From NCBI RefSeq assembly GCF_030915445.1, contig NZ_CP133264.1, forward strand, positions 3,162,001 through 3,226,000: DNA of 64,000 bases, in the 5' to 3' direction. Made by a program: the position numbers and the translations under genes. Under the pieces are notes generated by a model. It saw nothing but the letters and a program-made list of their open reading frames with translations. It ran no database searches and had not been told where the DNA came from. The stretch comes from Clostridium sp. OS1-26 (GTDB lineage Bacteria; Bacillota; Clostridia; Clostridiales; Clostridiaceae). This document shows positions 18,732-27,790 of this stretch, one piece after another; the first letter of the stretch is position 1, and each line of letters starts with the position of its first letter.

Positions 18732-19574
18732 GTGGAAAGTAATGATTTGAGAATATTTCAAATTGTAGCCTATGAAGGTTCTATTTCCAAGGCAGCTTTA
18801 AAGATGGGATATGTTCAATCAAATGTAACCCTTCGTATAAAGATGCTTGAGAAGGAATTAGGGACTACTTTGCTATTAAGACATAATAAAGGTGTTACTC
18901 TTACCGATAGCGGCAAAAAGTTGCTTACATATGCAGATCAGATTATTAGATTGATTAACGAAGCCGAATCAGCTTTTAAAGATAATTGCTGTAATAATTC
19001 TTTAAAAATAGGGGCAACTCAAACAATATCAGCTTCAGTAGTGCCTAAATGGTTAAGCAGGTATTCAGAAAAACACCCTGATGTAATATTATCTTTAAAA
19101 ACAGATACTCAAAGAAAATTAATAGAACAAGTTGTCAGTGGAGAGCTTGATGGTGCGTTTATTAATGGTTCGTACAACCAAAGTAGTGTTAAATCAGTTT
19201 TTGCTTTTACAGAGGAACTAGCAGTCATATCTTCCATTGACAGTAAAGAAATAGATAAATTATTAGAAAAGCCTATTATTATAAACACCAATATTGATTG
19301 TCCTTATCGTGCTATTTTGGAAAAATGGGTTGTTGCAAACAAAGGAACTCCAAGCAGAATCATTGAGGTTGACTCGCTAGAAGCTATTATAAAGTGTGTA
19401 GCAGATGGCATGGGAATATCACTACTGCCCAAAAGTGTGATAAAAGATAATGACAGAGTATATATTCATGAATTAACTAATGAATTCAACGAGCTAATAA
19501 TACACTTTATCAAAGGTAATAGTTTAAATATAAATCACCCAATTAATAATTTTATTAGTATACTCTATGGATAA
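18732..19574 (+). CDS. LysR-family transcriptional regulator
   Basis: A 280-residue regulator. The N-terminal winged helix-turn-helix (1-60; S-I-S-K-A-A-L-K-M-G-Y-V-Q-S-N-V-T-L-R-I-K-M-L-E) is followed by a linker helix and a periplasmic-binding-like effector domain (about 90-280). GTG start preceded by AAGAAGG. It is divergent from the DUF4865 gene with 181 bp between, an arrangement in which the LysR protein usually regulates both. The effector is unknown. Confidence 0.9.
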   Translation: MESNDLRIFQIVAYEGSISKAALKMGYVQSNVTLRIKMLEKELGTTLLLRHNKGVTLTDSGKKLLTYADQIIRLINEAESAFKDNCCNNSLKIGATQTISASVVPKWLSRYSEKHPDVILSLKTDTQRKLIEQVVSGELDGAFINGSYNQSSVKSVFAFTEELAVISSIDSKEIDKLLEKPIIINTNIDCPYRAILEKWVVANKGTPSRIIEVDSLEAIIKCVADGMGISLLPKSVIKDNDRVYIHELTNEFNELIIHFIKGNSLNINHPINNFISILYG

Positions 19575-19610
19575 TGACCTTAAAATATTTGCAATACATA
19601 AACTACAGAT

Positions 19611-19656
19611 AGACAGTTGACTTCAAGTTACATATAATAGTCAACTGTCTACACTT
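19611..19656. terminator. Bidirectional terminator
   Basis: A perfect 12-bp stem (AGACAGTTGACT / AGTCAACTGTCT) with a 16-nt loop, between two convergent genes; it is followed by ACACTTTTCTT on the plus strand. Confidence 0.7.
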
Positions 19657-19693
19657 TTCTTATAAGTACCTTTGACAGAAAATGAAGATATTT

Positions 19694-20272
19694 TTATGCT
19701 AATTCACGCCATTTATTTTCCATTAAAGGTGGCACATAGTTTTTCATTTGTTTGATTAATTCTAAAGGAGTGTCTGAAACTGAAATAAGCTTAATATTTG
19801 ATTCATTCATGAAACCTTCAGTACAAGTGTTTTTAATCATATGTAAAAGAGGGTCAAAGAAGTTTGATATATTTAATATGCCAATAGGCTTTTTATGAAT
19901 ACCAAGCTGAGCCCAACTAAGTACTTCAAATAGTTCCTCAAAAGTACCTAGTCCACCAGGAAGTGCTATGAATCCATCGGAAAGCTCAGCCATAGTTTGT
20001 TTTCTTTCATGCATATTTTCAACTTCTATAAGTTTAGTCAAATCTTTATGAACCATCTCACCTGAGAAAAGCCCTTTAGGCATAACTCCAATAACTTTTC
20101 CGTTATTTCTTAAAACTTCATTTGATAGCTCACCCATAAGACCTATTTTTGAACCACCATATACTAATTCAATTTTATTTTCAGCTAATATTTTGCCAAG
20201 TAGTTTAGCACTTTCTTTATATTCTGAACGGGAACCTAGATTAGAGCCAGAGTAGACACAGATTCTTTTCAT
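19694..20272 (-). CDS. LOG-family (TIGR00730) nucleoside monophosphate phosphoribohydrolase
   Basis: A 192-residue Rossmann-fold protein with the signature R-K (90-91) and P-G-G-L-G-T-F-E-E (105-113) of the LOG/TIGR00730 family. Members hydrolyse cytokinin riboside monophosphates or AMP/CMP-type nucleotides to base plus ribose 5-phosphate. In anaerobes the role is probably nucleotide salvage or detoxification. ATG 20272 is chosen because GGAGG lies about 8 nt upstream; a longer in-frame TTG would start inside that site. Divergent from a LysR gene. Confidence 0.88.
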   Translation of the reverse strand: MKRICVYSGSNLGSRSEYKESAKLLGKILAENKIELVYGGSKIGLMGELSNEVLRNNGKVIGVMPKGLFSGEMVHKDLTKLIEVENMHERKQTMAELSDGFIALPGGLGTFEELFEVLSWAQLGIHKKPIGILNISNFFDPLLHMIKNTCTEGFMNESNIKLISVSDTPLELIKQMKNYVPPLMENKWRELA

Positions 20273-20386
20273 AAATATTACCTCCAATACTTTTAGTTGT
20301 TGAATAACTTTTATAAAGCAATTATAATTAATGAAATGATATAAGTAAAATTAATATCTAGTATAGGAGGTATACTAAATTTTTAT

Positions 20387-21273
20387 ATGTATATTAATCT
20401 TGAACTTTACAGAATTTTTTATATTACTGCCAAATTAGGAAGTATATCTAAAGCAGCAAAAGAGCTTTTTACATCACAGCCAGCAGTTAGTCAGTCTATA
20501 AAATTATTAGAGGGGAAATTAGGTGGAGAATTGTTTTATAGAACTCCAAAAGGGGTTTCTCTTACCTTAGAAGGTGAGGTATTATTCAAATATATAGAGC
20601 AAGGCTATGGTCTTATGATGACAGCAGAAAGAAAATTTTTAGAATTAAAAAATCTTAATTTAGGTCAGATAAGAATAGCAGTATGTAGTGCAGTATGTAA
20701 ATACTATCTAATGAAATATATAGAAATTTATAATTTAAACTATCCAAATATAAAAATTTATATTAAGGATAAGTCAAGCTATGAAATAGCAAAATCGCTA
20801 GAATCAGGTGAGATAGATATAGGAATTTTAAATATGCATGTAGAGAATAATAATTCTCTTAACGTCATTAAAAAATTTAAAATACAAGATTGTTTTGTAG
20901 TAGGAGACAAGTATAAAGAAATTTGTGAAAAACAAATATCTTTGAGGAATTTAGTAGATAGATGTCCTATCATTCTACTAGAAAAAGGTGGGAATACAAG
21001 GGATTATATAGATAATTATTTTAAATCACATGGAGTAGAAATAGCACCACAAATGGAGCTGAGTAATGTAGAGCTAATGATAGAATTTGCAAAAGAGGGT
21101 TGAGAGTTTCCTGTGTTATAAAAGATTACATACAAAAGGAATTAGAGCAGGAACAATTATATGAAATACCTATCAAAGAAAAAATCCCAGAGAGAATTAT
21201 GGGCATAGCAATTAAAAAAGATATTCCTATGTCTTCAGCAGCGCAGAGATTCATTGAGCTTATTGAAGATTAG
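20387..21273 (+). pseudogene. LysR-family regulator with one frameshift near the C-terminus
   Basis: Residues 1-237 (HTH S-I-S-K-A-A-K-E-L-F-T-S-Q-P-A-V-S-Q-S-I-K) run to a premature TGA at 21101. Adding one G to the GGG at 21097-21099 restores E-G-L-R-V-S-C-V-I-K-D-Y-I-Q-K-E-L and a normal LysR end at 21273 (295 residues). All other regions are intact, so the break is either recent or a base-calling error. AGGAGG precedes the ATG. It is divergent from the LOG-family gene and may control it. Confidence 0.82.
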
Positions 21274-21442
21274 ATTTTTTAAGAAGTGGGAAATTTAATT
21301 TTTGGATAAATATGAAGATAGATTAGAAAGTTAAGAAGTGCACTCCAACTATTTTGTTAAACAGTTAGAATGAACTTCAACTTTATAGCAATTTTTAAGT
21401 TTGTTATGCTTGAGGAATTGATACCTATTAATTTCATGCATG

Positions 21443-21641
21443 TCAAGCTGTATCTTTAGATTTACCACGGATAAATAAGTAAGCTATAGAGATAACAACA
21501 GAAATACCTAAAGCAACTAGCATCATTATAGCGGAAAAGTATGATCCAGTCATTAAGCAAAATGATGCAACCAGAACCACTGCATTCATATCAAAAGAAG
21601 TAGAAGCATGGCCTTTGGTATATCCCGTTTTGGATTTCTAA
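21443..21641 (-). pseudogene. C-terminal fragment of a membrane transporter (MFS-like)
   Basis: Minus-strand frame of about 65 codons with two hydrophobic helices (V-V-L-V-A-S-F-C-L-M-T-G and I-M-M-L-V-A-L-G-I-S-V-V-I-S-I-A-Y-L-F) and a charged tail K-S-K-D-T-A before TGA. It resembles the last two helices of a major-facilitator transporter. No start or upstream domain remains. Family assignment is tentative. Confidence 0.45.
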
Positions 21642-21682
21642 CCTCCGATCGTTGAAATGTAAGGAAGGTTGTCCGCGAAGTA

Positions 21683-22241
21683 CTATTTAGTTAATTGTTC
21701 AATGATATATTCAAAACCATATTTTCTATAATCATCCCAGAATTTATTACGACTTTCTGGAAACTTTATAGGTTCACTTAAACGTTGCTGTTCTGCGAGA
21801 GATTCTTCCTTTGGACGCTTTTCATATTTTAAATCTGCGCTGCATTTCTCGAAAAGATCAGCACCTTTTCTATTGTTAATTAAAATTACAGAGACACCTC
21901 TTTTATCCATCCATTCAGGAGCATATTTTTCAATTCCCCAGTAATCTGCAATGGTAATGTCCGATGCACGATGTATATCTGTAAATCGGCATTGTTCACA
22001 AGAAGGACGCATAATAGTCTTTTCTCCAAAGAAAAGTTTATAGAACCTTTCATCGTTATGGCTCTCTTCGCTGCTCATGATTCTCGGCTATCTTATGTAG
22101 CACATGAAATTCATCGTCAAAGTCAGCACCATAAACTACTCCACCTTCATGAAGTATTGCATCGGAAATTGCTGTAAAGGCGCCTCCAGATGTAGAATTC
22201 ATTAAAACCTCTTCTGATTTATGTTTTGCTGAAATCTCCAT
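21683..22241 (-). pseudogene. Coenzyme F420 hydrogenase/dehydrogenase beta-subunit-like protein, deleted
   Basis: Two out-of-frame pieces of one gene. The 5' piece (22241-22056) reads S-T-S-G-G-A-F-T-A-I-S-D-A-I-L and G-V-V-Y-G-A-D-F-D, the start of the FrhB-type fold. The 3' piece (22078-21683) reads C-E-Q-C-R-F-T-D, D-I-T-I-A-D-Y-W-G-I-E and continues to a normal end. The N-terminal ferredoxin part and about 100 middle residues between them are missing. Such proteins occur in exopolysaccharide loci beside pyruvyl transferases. Clearly non-functional. Confidence 0.75.
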
Positions 22242-22265
22242 AATTTAAAGCACAATGCGTCGAAT

Positions 22266-23594
22266 TCAATCGTGTGAGTTCCTTAAAATATTTTTGCAGG
22301 CTAAGCCTTCGTAGATAATCATTAAAATCCAACCAATAGCTATGGCGTAACACACGCTTGAAATTCCTAAATAAGGTGCAAGAATATAGGATAATGTAAC
22401 TCTTACAAAAATTTGCATGAGGGTTGCAATAAATGTTATACGCAGTTTACCGACACCCCTGAATAGCCCTTGAAAGATATTACAAAACCCTGAAAGTACA
22501 TAGAAAATGGACATTAACTTTAAATATCTTACGCCTATTAATATAACTTCCCTTTCAGGACCGGAAATAAATAAATTCATAATTCTTTCGGCTCCACAAA
22601 ACACAATGAGGGCAGCAGTAACACTATATGCAGTGATTATAATATTACTTTTCTTGTAGCCGTCAATTATTCTATCCAGCTTTCCACGGCCCTTGTTTTG
22701 AGCAGAATAGGTAGCAACAGATGAAGAAAAACTATCACCAGGTGCCAATACAAATGAATCAACTCTTGTTACAGAGTTGTAGGCAGCTATGGCATTTATT
22801 CCAAAAGAATTAACAACACCTTGAACCAAAAGCCTTCCAATATACAGGCAAGTCTGCTGTAGTGCTGTCACCCAACTGTACTGTATAGTCAGTCTTACTA
22901 GTGACTTGTCTATAACCAATTCCTTTCGATTAAGTTTTATTAGTGGAATTTTAATATAAACGTATACTATGCACAATATAGATGATACACCTTGTGCAAT
23001 TACTGTTGCAATAGCCGAACCGGCAACACCTAACTTAAAAACTATGATAAGGATGATACATAAGATTCCATTAAGTAAACAGGAAACAATTAAGAAAATT
23101 AGGGGAGTTTTTGAATCTCCTATGGCCCTAAGTGCAGACGAGTAATAATTATATAGGAATGAAAAGATTAGTCCTCCAAATATTATTTTTAAGAATACAT
23201 CAGCGTCATTTAAAATCTCTTTAGGAGTTCCAGTTATTATAAGAACCCATCTAGATAGAAGTATACAGGTAATAGATAATATTATAGTAAAAATTATTCC
23301 TACAATTAGAGCTGTAGAAACTTCCTTCTTTAAGACTTTATATTCTCCTGACCCAAAAAGTTGGGACATAAGTATGGAGGTACCCATACAGATGCCAAAT
23401 ATGAAGAAAAGTGCTATTGACATAATGGGATTTGAAACACCTACTGCGGCTAATGCATTCTTCCCAATAAATCTTCCCACAATTATGGCATCTGTTGTAT
23501 TATAAAGCTGCTGAAATATATTGCCTAGTACCATAGGAATAGCAAAAGTTATTAATATTTTTGATGAGCTTCCTTCAGTCATGTCACCTTTCAT
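22266..23594 (-). CDS. MATE-family efflux transporter
   Basis: A 442-residue polytopic protein with about 12 membrane helices in two homologous halves. The N-terminus G-S-S-S-K-I-L-I-T-F-A-I-P-M-V-L-G-N and N-T-T-D-A-I-I-V-G-R-F-I-G are typical of MATE proteins; the second half repeats the pattern around I-A-A-Y-N-S-V-T-R-V-D. Family members export cationic drugs or metabolites against Na+ or H+. The substrate cannot be told. Complete, no frameshift. A stand-alone receiver gene lies 58 bp upstream on the same strand. Confidence 0.92.
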   Translation of the reverse strand: MKGDMTEGSSSKILITFAIPMVLGNIFQQLYNTTDAIIVGRFIGKNALAAVGVSNPIMSIALFFIFGICMGTSILMSQLFGSGEYKVLKKEVSTALIVGIIFTIILSITCILLSRWVLIITGTPKEILNDADVFLKIIFGGLIFSFLYNYYSSALRAIGDSKTPLIFLIVSCLLNGILCIILIIVFKLGVAGSAIATVIAQGVSSILCIVYVYIKIPLIKLNRKELVIDKSLVRLTIQYSWVTALQQTCLYIGRLLVQGVVNSFGINAIAAYNSVTRVDSFVLAPGDSFSSSVATYSAQNKGRGKLDRIIDGYKKSNIIITAYSVTAALIVFCGAERIMNLFISGPEREVILIGVRYLKLMSIFYVLSGFCNIFQGLFRGVGKLRITFIATLMQIFVRVTLSYILAPYLGISSVCYAIAIGWILMIIYEGLACKNILRNSHD

Positions 23595-23652
23595 GGGTTA
23601 ACCCTCCAACATATTGTATAGCTTTGTTATATAACTACTATTTTAATTAAGT

Positions 23653-24063
23653 TTACGTTTCTACTAAGTTTAGTGATTTTTTAATATTGTACATGTATTT
23701 TTCTAGTTTTATCAGTTCTACTGATTTTTTTATAATTTCCATAACTTCAAATTGGTTAATTGGTTTAGTAATAAAATATTCAGCTCCTGATAGGTAAGCT
23801 TGAACAATAGTTTTTTTATCGTTTACATCAGAAATTACTATAATTTTTCCATTAAATTCAGCAATTAATCTACTATCGAAAGGTATCGGTGAGGTGATAA
23901 TAAGAATATCAATATCTCTTAAATCTAACCAATAATTATCTGAAATAAATTTAGAATAACTACATTGGAGTATTTCCACACAATCATAGTCTTGAGCAAT
24001 GTTAGATAAAGTTAAACTAGTAGTTTGATCATCATCAACAATAAGAATTCTTATTATAATCAC
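23653..24063 (-). CDS. Stand-alone receiver-like protein lacking the phospho-acceptor aspartate
   Basis: A 136-residue CheY-like fold. The acidic pair is present (V-D-D-D, 9-12), as are S78 in V-I-S-D-V and K100 in I-T-K-P. The strand that should end in the phosphorylated Asp reads I-L-I-I-T-S-P-I-P (53-61), placing Thr57 there. It has no output domain, ending in a helical tail. The GTG start overlaps its own Shine-Dalgarno-like GGGGTG, so the start is uncertain. It may work as a phosphorylation-independent binding module. It precedes the MATE gene. Confidence 0.75.
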   Translation of the reverse strand: MIIIRILIVDDDQTTSLTLSNIAQDYDCVEILQCSYSKFISDNYWLDLRDIDILIITSPIPFDSRLIAEFNGKIIVISDVNDKKTIVQAYLSGAEYFITKPINQFEVMEIIKKSVELIKLEKYMYNIKKSLNLVET

Positions 24064-24125
24064 CCCTTAACACACCATTTTACAGCCTTGTATTGATATA
24101 TATTTTAAGTAAAGTTACCTTATAA

Positions 24126-24305
24126 TTATTTTCCTTTAATGTTGCTCGCACATGACATAGCATGTTTGCCTGTACAGAACCATGAAATGAACTCTGTATC
24201 AGTTATTTTATTTTCTACTTTAGCTATATCAATTGCCTTTGAAATACTACAGTCCTTCGCTAGGTGAATTTTTTCTACTTTTTTTATGAAATCCCTCTTT
24301 GTCAT
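24126..24305 (-). CDS. Small hypothetical protein, 59 residues
   Basis: A short reading frame starting M-T-K-R-D-F-I-K-K-V-E-K-I and ending in F-C-T-G-K-H-A-M-S-C-A-S-N-I-K-G-K. A strong GGGGGGAG lies 6 nt before the ATG. It has an amphipathic Lys-rich N-terminal half and three cysteines (one near 19, two in the C-terminal part). No known family is recognised. It lies just upstream of the receiver-like gene on the same strand. Confidence 0.55.
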   Translation of the reverse strand: MTKRDFIKKVEKIHLAKDCSISKAIDIAKVENKITDTEFISWFCTGKHAMSCASNIKGK

Positions 24306-24491
24306 TGTATCTCCCCCCGTAAAATTATAATAAAATCCTTACATAGTCAGGATTAATCTTAAACCTTTTTTGACTTTATTTTCTATCTCATGTATGATTA
24401 TAACAAAGAATAATATATACAAAAAATACGTATATATTATTATACTTATACAAAAAAATGTATAAATCAAATCTATGGAGTGAGTAATTTT

Positions 24492-25358
24492 ATGGATATT
24501 AAGCAACTCAATTATTTTCTTGCAATTGTTGAAGAAGGAAATATAACTAAAGCAGCTGAAAGATTACATATAGCTCAACCGCATCTTACACAACAACTAA
24601 AACTTATTGAAGATGAGTTAAAGGTTAAATTGATAGAAAGAACTACTCGTAAATTTCAGATAACCGATGCAGGAAAAAGATTATGGCATAGATCGAAACA
24701 GATGATGGAATTAATGGAATCGACAGTTAAAGAATTAAAGGATTTTAATGAAGGGTTGGAAGGAACGCTATCAATCGGAACTATATCCTCTTCCGGAGAT
24801 ATACTTTTGCCTCAGCGGATATGCAGTTTTAATAAAAAATATCCAAATATAAATTTTGAAATACGAGAAGGAAGCACAAGTGAAATATTAGAATTACTAA
24901 AAAGTGGACTAATAGAAATTGGAATTATACGAACTCCTTTGAACTCAGAAATTTATGAATCTATAAGCTTGCCTAGTGAACCAATGGTAGCCGCCAGTAG
25001 TGATAGTACCTATTGGGAGAGTAATGAAAAAGACATATATTTGAAGGATCTTGCAGATAAACCTCTTTTAGTGCACCGTAGATATGAAAAAGCGATAGTA
25101 GAATTATGTAATCAGGCGGGATTCGAGCCAAGAATACTTTGTAAAATTGAAGATACTCGCTCAATATTGTTACTGGCCAAGACAGGAATGGCTGTTGCTA
25201 TCGTACCTAAGGATTGGATTGAACTTATTCCAAATGCGAAGTTAAGCTATAAAGAAATTAATGAACCGTCCTTAAACACAAGTACAACTATAATATGGAT
25301 GAAAGATCAGTATTTATCTTCTATTGCTAAGCACTTCTTACAAACTTTTGAAATGTAG
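24492..25358 (+). CDS. LysR-family transcriptional regulator
   Basis: A 288-residue full-length LysR protein: wHTH 1-60 (M-D-I-K-Q-L-N-Y-F-L-A-I-V-E-E-G-N-I-T-K-A-A), effector-binding domain 88-288 with G-T-L-S-I-G-T-I-S-S-S-G and G-M-A-V-A-I-V-P. ATG 24492 has GGAG upstream; a GTG at 24480 in frame is less likely. No obvious target gene on the plus strand; the minus-strand small protein and receiver lie divergently. Overall similar to CbbR/CysL-type members, effector unknown. Confidence 0.88.
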   Translation: MDIKQLNYFLAIVEEGNITKAAERLHIAQPHLTQQLKLIEDELKVKLIERTTRKFQITDAGKRLWHRSKQMMELMESTVKELKDFNEGLEGTLSIGTISSSGDILLPQRICSFNKKYPNINFEIREGSTSEILELLKSGLIEIGIIRTPLNSEIYESISLPSEPMVAASSDSTYWESNEKDIYLKDLADKPLLVHRRYEKAIVELCNQAGFEPRILCKIEDTRSILLLAKTGMAVAIVPKDWIELIPNAKLSYKEINEPSLNTSTTIIWMKDQYLSSIAKHFLQTFEM

Positions 25359-25426
25359 GAAAGACATTATGATTTTAGAAAATTAAGGCCTAAGTAAATT
25401 ATATTCAACATATATTCCTTTTTTGA

Positions 25427-25483
25427 TTGACACGATTGGTCTATAGTAATAGACTATTAATAAGTTAGTCTATAATTATAGAC
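25427..25483 (+). promoter_or_regulatory. Promoter with two BlaI-type operator palindromes
   Basis: TTGACA (25427-25432) and a TAGACT -10 element (25450-25455) at 17-bp spacing. Two 16-bp dyads share the half-site GTCTAT: GTCTATAGTAATAGAC (25439-25454, overlapping the -10) and the perfect palindrome GTCTATAATTATAGAC (25468-25483). Their centres are 29 bp apart. They lie just upstream of the BlaI-family gene, consistent with autorepression. Confidence 0.75.
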
Positions 25484-25498
25484 CAAAGGAGGGGGAGC

Positions 25499-25861
25499 AT
25501 GGATAAATTTAATCTTTGCGAAAGTGAATACCGTTTTGCAAGCATTGTCTGGGAGAATGAGCCATTAGGCTCAGGAGAACTTGTAAAGCTTTGCAATGAA
25601 AAGCTTGGATGGAAGAAATCTACAACATATACAGTCTTAAAAAAGCTATGCCAGAGAGGAATATTAAGGAATCAAGACTCCATTGTTACTGCTATTGTAA
25701 AAAGGGAACAAGTTCAGAAATTTGAGAGTGAAAAGTTTTTAGAAAAAACATTCGGCGGATCACTGCCTCAATTTATTACAAGCTTCATGAGTGGTAAAAA
25801 GCTGTCAAAGACTGATGCTGAGGGATTGAAGAAGCTAATTGATAGCTATAAGGAGGAGTAG
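25499..25861 (+). CDS. BlaI/MecI/CopY-family transcriptional repressor
   Basis: A 120-residue winged-helix repressor (L-C-E-S-E-Y-R-F-A-S-I-V-W-E-N-E-P-L; W-K-K-S-T-T-Y-T-V-L-K-K-L), with the usual C-terminal dimerisation helices. GGAGGGGG precedes the ATG. It overlaps the next gene by its stop codon region and is translationally coupled to the BlaR1-type sensor protease, which by analogy to BlaR1-BlaI inactivates it on signal. Operators upstream suggest negative autoregulation. No beta-lactamase gene is adjacent. Confidence 0.92.
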   Translation: MDKFNLCESEYRFASIVWENEPLGSGELVKLCNEKLGWKKSTTYTVLKKLCQRGILRNQDSIVTAIVKREQVQKFESEKFLEKTFGGSLPQFITSFMSGKKLSKTDAEGLKKLIDSYKEE

Positions 25862-25863
25862 TG

Positions 25864-27762
25864 ATGGAGCATTATGTACAAAATTTATTTTTGAGGGTGC
25901 TTAACATGAGCATAACTGGCAGCTATGCTATTTTGTTTGTTGTGTTTGGACGCTTACTTTTAAAAAAAGCTCCAAAGATATTCTCATATAGCCTTTGGTT
26001 AGTAGTAATGTTTAGGCTTATATGCCCTCTTTCTTTTTCAAGTACCTTTAGCTTTTTAAGGCCTATTGTCTCAAGTAATGGCAAAATGGAGCATGTTCCT
26101 CTAAATGTAGGTATGATGTCACAGCCTAAAGTAGATTTTGGAATAAAGGGAGCCAACAATGTAATTAACAGCTCTCTGCCTTCTGCTACACATGTTGCTA
26201 GTGTGAATCCAATACAGACTATCATATTTGCGATTTCAATAATATGGATTGTAGGTATGAGCATCCTTATTGTTTATGGCATTGTATCTTATTTGCTGCT
26301 AAAGAAAAAAGTTAGCACTGCCATGTTAATTTGTGATGACATTTTTGAGTGCGAAAAAATTAAGACTGCATTTGTACTTGGAATTATAAAGCCTAAAATT
26401 TATTTGCCAATGGGACTAGGAGAAAAAGAAAGAAGCTATATTCTAAAACATGAGCAAATTCATATAAAAAGATTTGATTATATTGTTAAGCCTTCTGCTT
26501 TTTTACTACTTTGCATACACTGGTTTAATCCACTCGCATGGCTCAGTTTCAAATTGATGAGTAATGACATGGAAATGGCCTGTGATGAAAAGGTGATTAA
26601 AGAGCTTGGCAGTGGTATAAAGAAAGATTACAGTACTTCACTTTTATCAATGGCAGTAGATAAAAAACTCATAAGTGGAAGTCCACTTGCTTTTGGAGAG
26701 AATAACACAAAAAGCCGTATAAAGAACGTGCTGAAATATAAAAAGCCAGCTTTCTGGATTTTAATTTTAGGAGTGGTTACAATTATTGTTATAGGCATAG
26801 GGCTTGTTTCTAATCCAATTAATAAGAAATCTGAGAATTTAGGAATAATTTCAGAAAGTGAAAAATTACAGAAAGGGACAGGAGGAGGAGTTGCAAATTC
26901 TAAGAATGTTTCTGTTCCACCTAAAAAGGAACCGTCACTTTTAGTAGAGGAAAATTTAAAGGTTATTTTATCCTCGCCACAAACATCCTCCAATCCAGAT
27001 GACTATATTGAGGCTCATAGAACAGAGTATGGAGATATATTAAAATATGGTGGAGATGATGCACTAAATTATATGTTGTTACAATTTAAAAATGGCAATG
27101 TTAAAAATGATTTGCGCGGCCAGGTTATTATGAAGCTTTGTATAGCCCAATTAGGTCAAAGAAATGGTGTAGCAGATGAAAATCTACTGCCTACGGAATG
27201 GTATTCAAAGTTGAAAATAAAAAAAGAAACTAGGTTGCCTGATTTCTCTTATAGCGGCACTGATCCTATCGAAAAGTTGGTATATGAAACTGAAATGGAG
27301 AAGAATCAAAATATAAAAAATGACAGAACTTTTCTTGTTGTGGCACCTCATATTCATGGAAAGTATGAAGAAGGAAATAAGCTGAAAGTATTTGTTACTA
27401 CTTATGCCGAAACCTATCAGCTTTTTGATAAAACTATAAATGAGCAAACAGGCGCCATAACTCCTGTTGCAATAACTTACATTAAAAATGCAGATGGTAC
27501 TTATAAATTAGATAAATATGAACAGGCTAAGGATGGTGATGAGTGTGCTCCATCAATTAAAGCCTTTTGTACTATGCCTGTATCTGGGAAAAAAATATGG
27601 GGGCTTGCAGATAAAATTTTTAAAGAGAATGCTAATAATGAAGATATAATTAAATTACAGGAAGACAATTTAATTAAACATCTAAAAGCAAATGGGCAGA
27701 CAGGGATATCAATAAGAAAAACAACAGGCGAAAAAGCAGGTAAACTAATTCAATTGACATAG
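25864..27762 (+). CDS. BlaR1-type M56 membrane metalloprotease sensor
   Basis: A 632-residue protein. The N-terminal half has four membrane helices and the zinc-protease motif H-E-Q-I-H at 196-200, followed by H-W-F-N-P-L-A-W and E-M-A-C-D-E, diagnostic of peptidase family M56. A further membrane helix lies near 295-315 (F-W-I-L-I-L-G-V-V-T-I-I-V). The roughly 300-residue external C-terminal part is not a recognisable penicillin-binding domain, so the sensed ligand is probably not a beta-lactam. AAGGAGG 7 nt before ATG 25864 decides the start. Coupled to BlaI. Confidence 0.88.
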   Translation: MEHYVQNLFLRVLNMSITGSYAILFVVFGRLLLKKAPKIFSYSLWLVVMFRLICPLSFSSTFSFLRPIVSSNGKMEHVPLNVGMMSQPKVDFGIKGANNVINSSLPSATHVASVNPIQTIIFAISIIWIVGMSILIVYGIVSYLLLKKKVSTAMLICDDIFECEKIKTAFVLGIIKPKIYLPMGLGEKERSYILKHEQIHIKRFDYIVKPSAFLLLCIHWFNPLAWLSFKLMSNDMEMACDEKVIKELGSGIKKDYSTSLLSMAVDKKLISGSPLAFGENNTKSRIKNVLKYKKPAFWILILGVVTIIVIGIGLVSNPINKKSENLGIISESEKLQKGTGGGVANSKNVSVPPKKEPSLLVEENLKVILSSPQTSSNPDDYIEAHRTEYGDILKYGGDDALNYMLLQFKNGNVKNDLRGQVIMKLCIAQLGQRNGVADENLLPTEWYSKLKIKKETRLPDFSYSGTDPIEKLVYETEMEKNQNIKNDRTFLVVAPHIHGKYEEGNKLKVFVTTYAETYQLFDKTINEQTGAITPVAITYIKNADGTYKLDKYEQAKDGDECAPSIKAFCTMPVSGKKIWGLADKIFKENANNEDIIKLQEDNLIKHLKANGQTGISIRKTTGEKAGKLIQLT

Positions 27763-27790
27763 TAATAATGTAGAGAAAGGCTGTGAAAAT

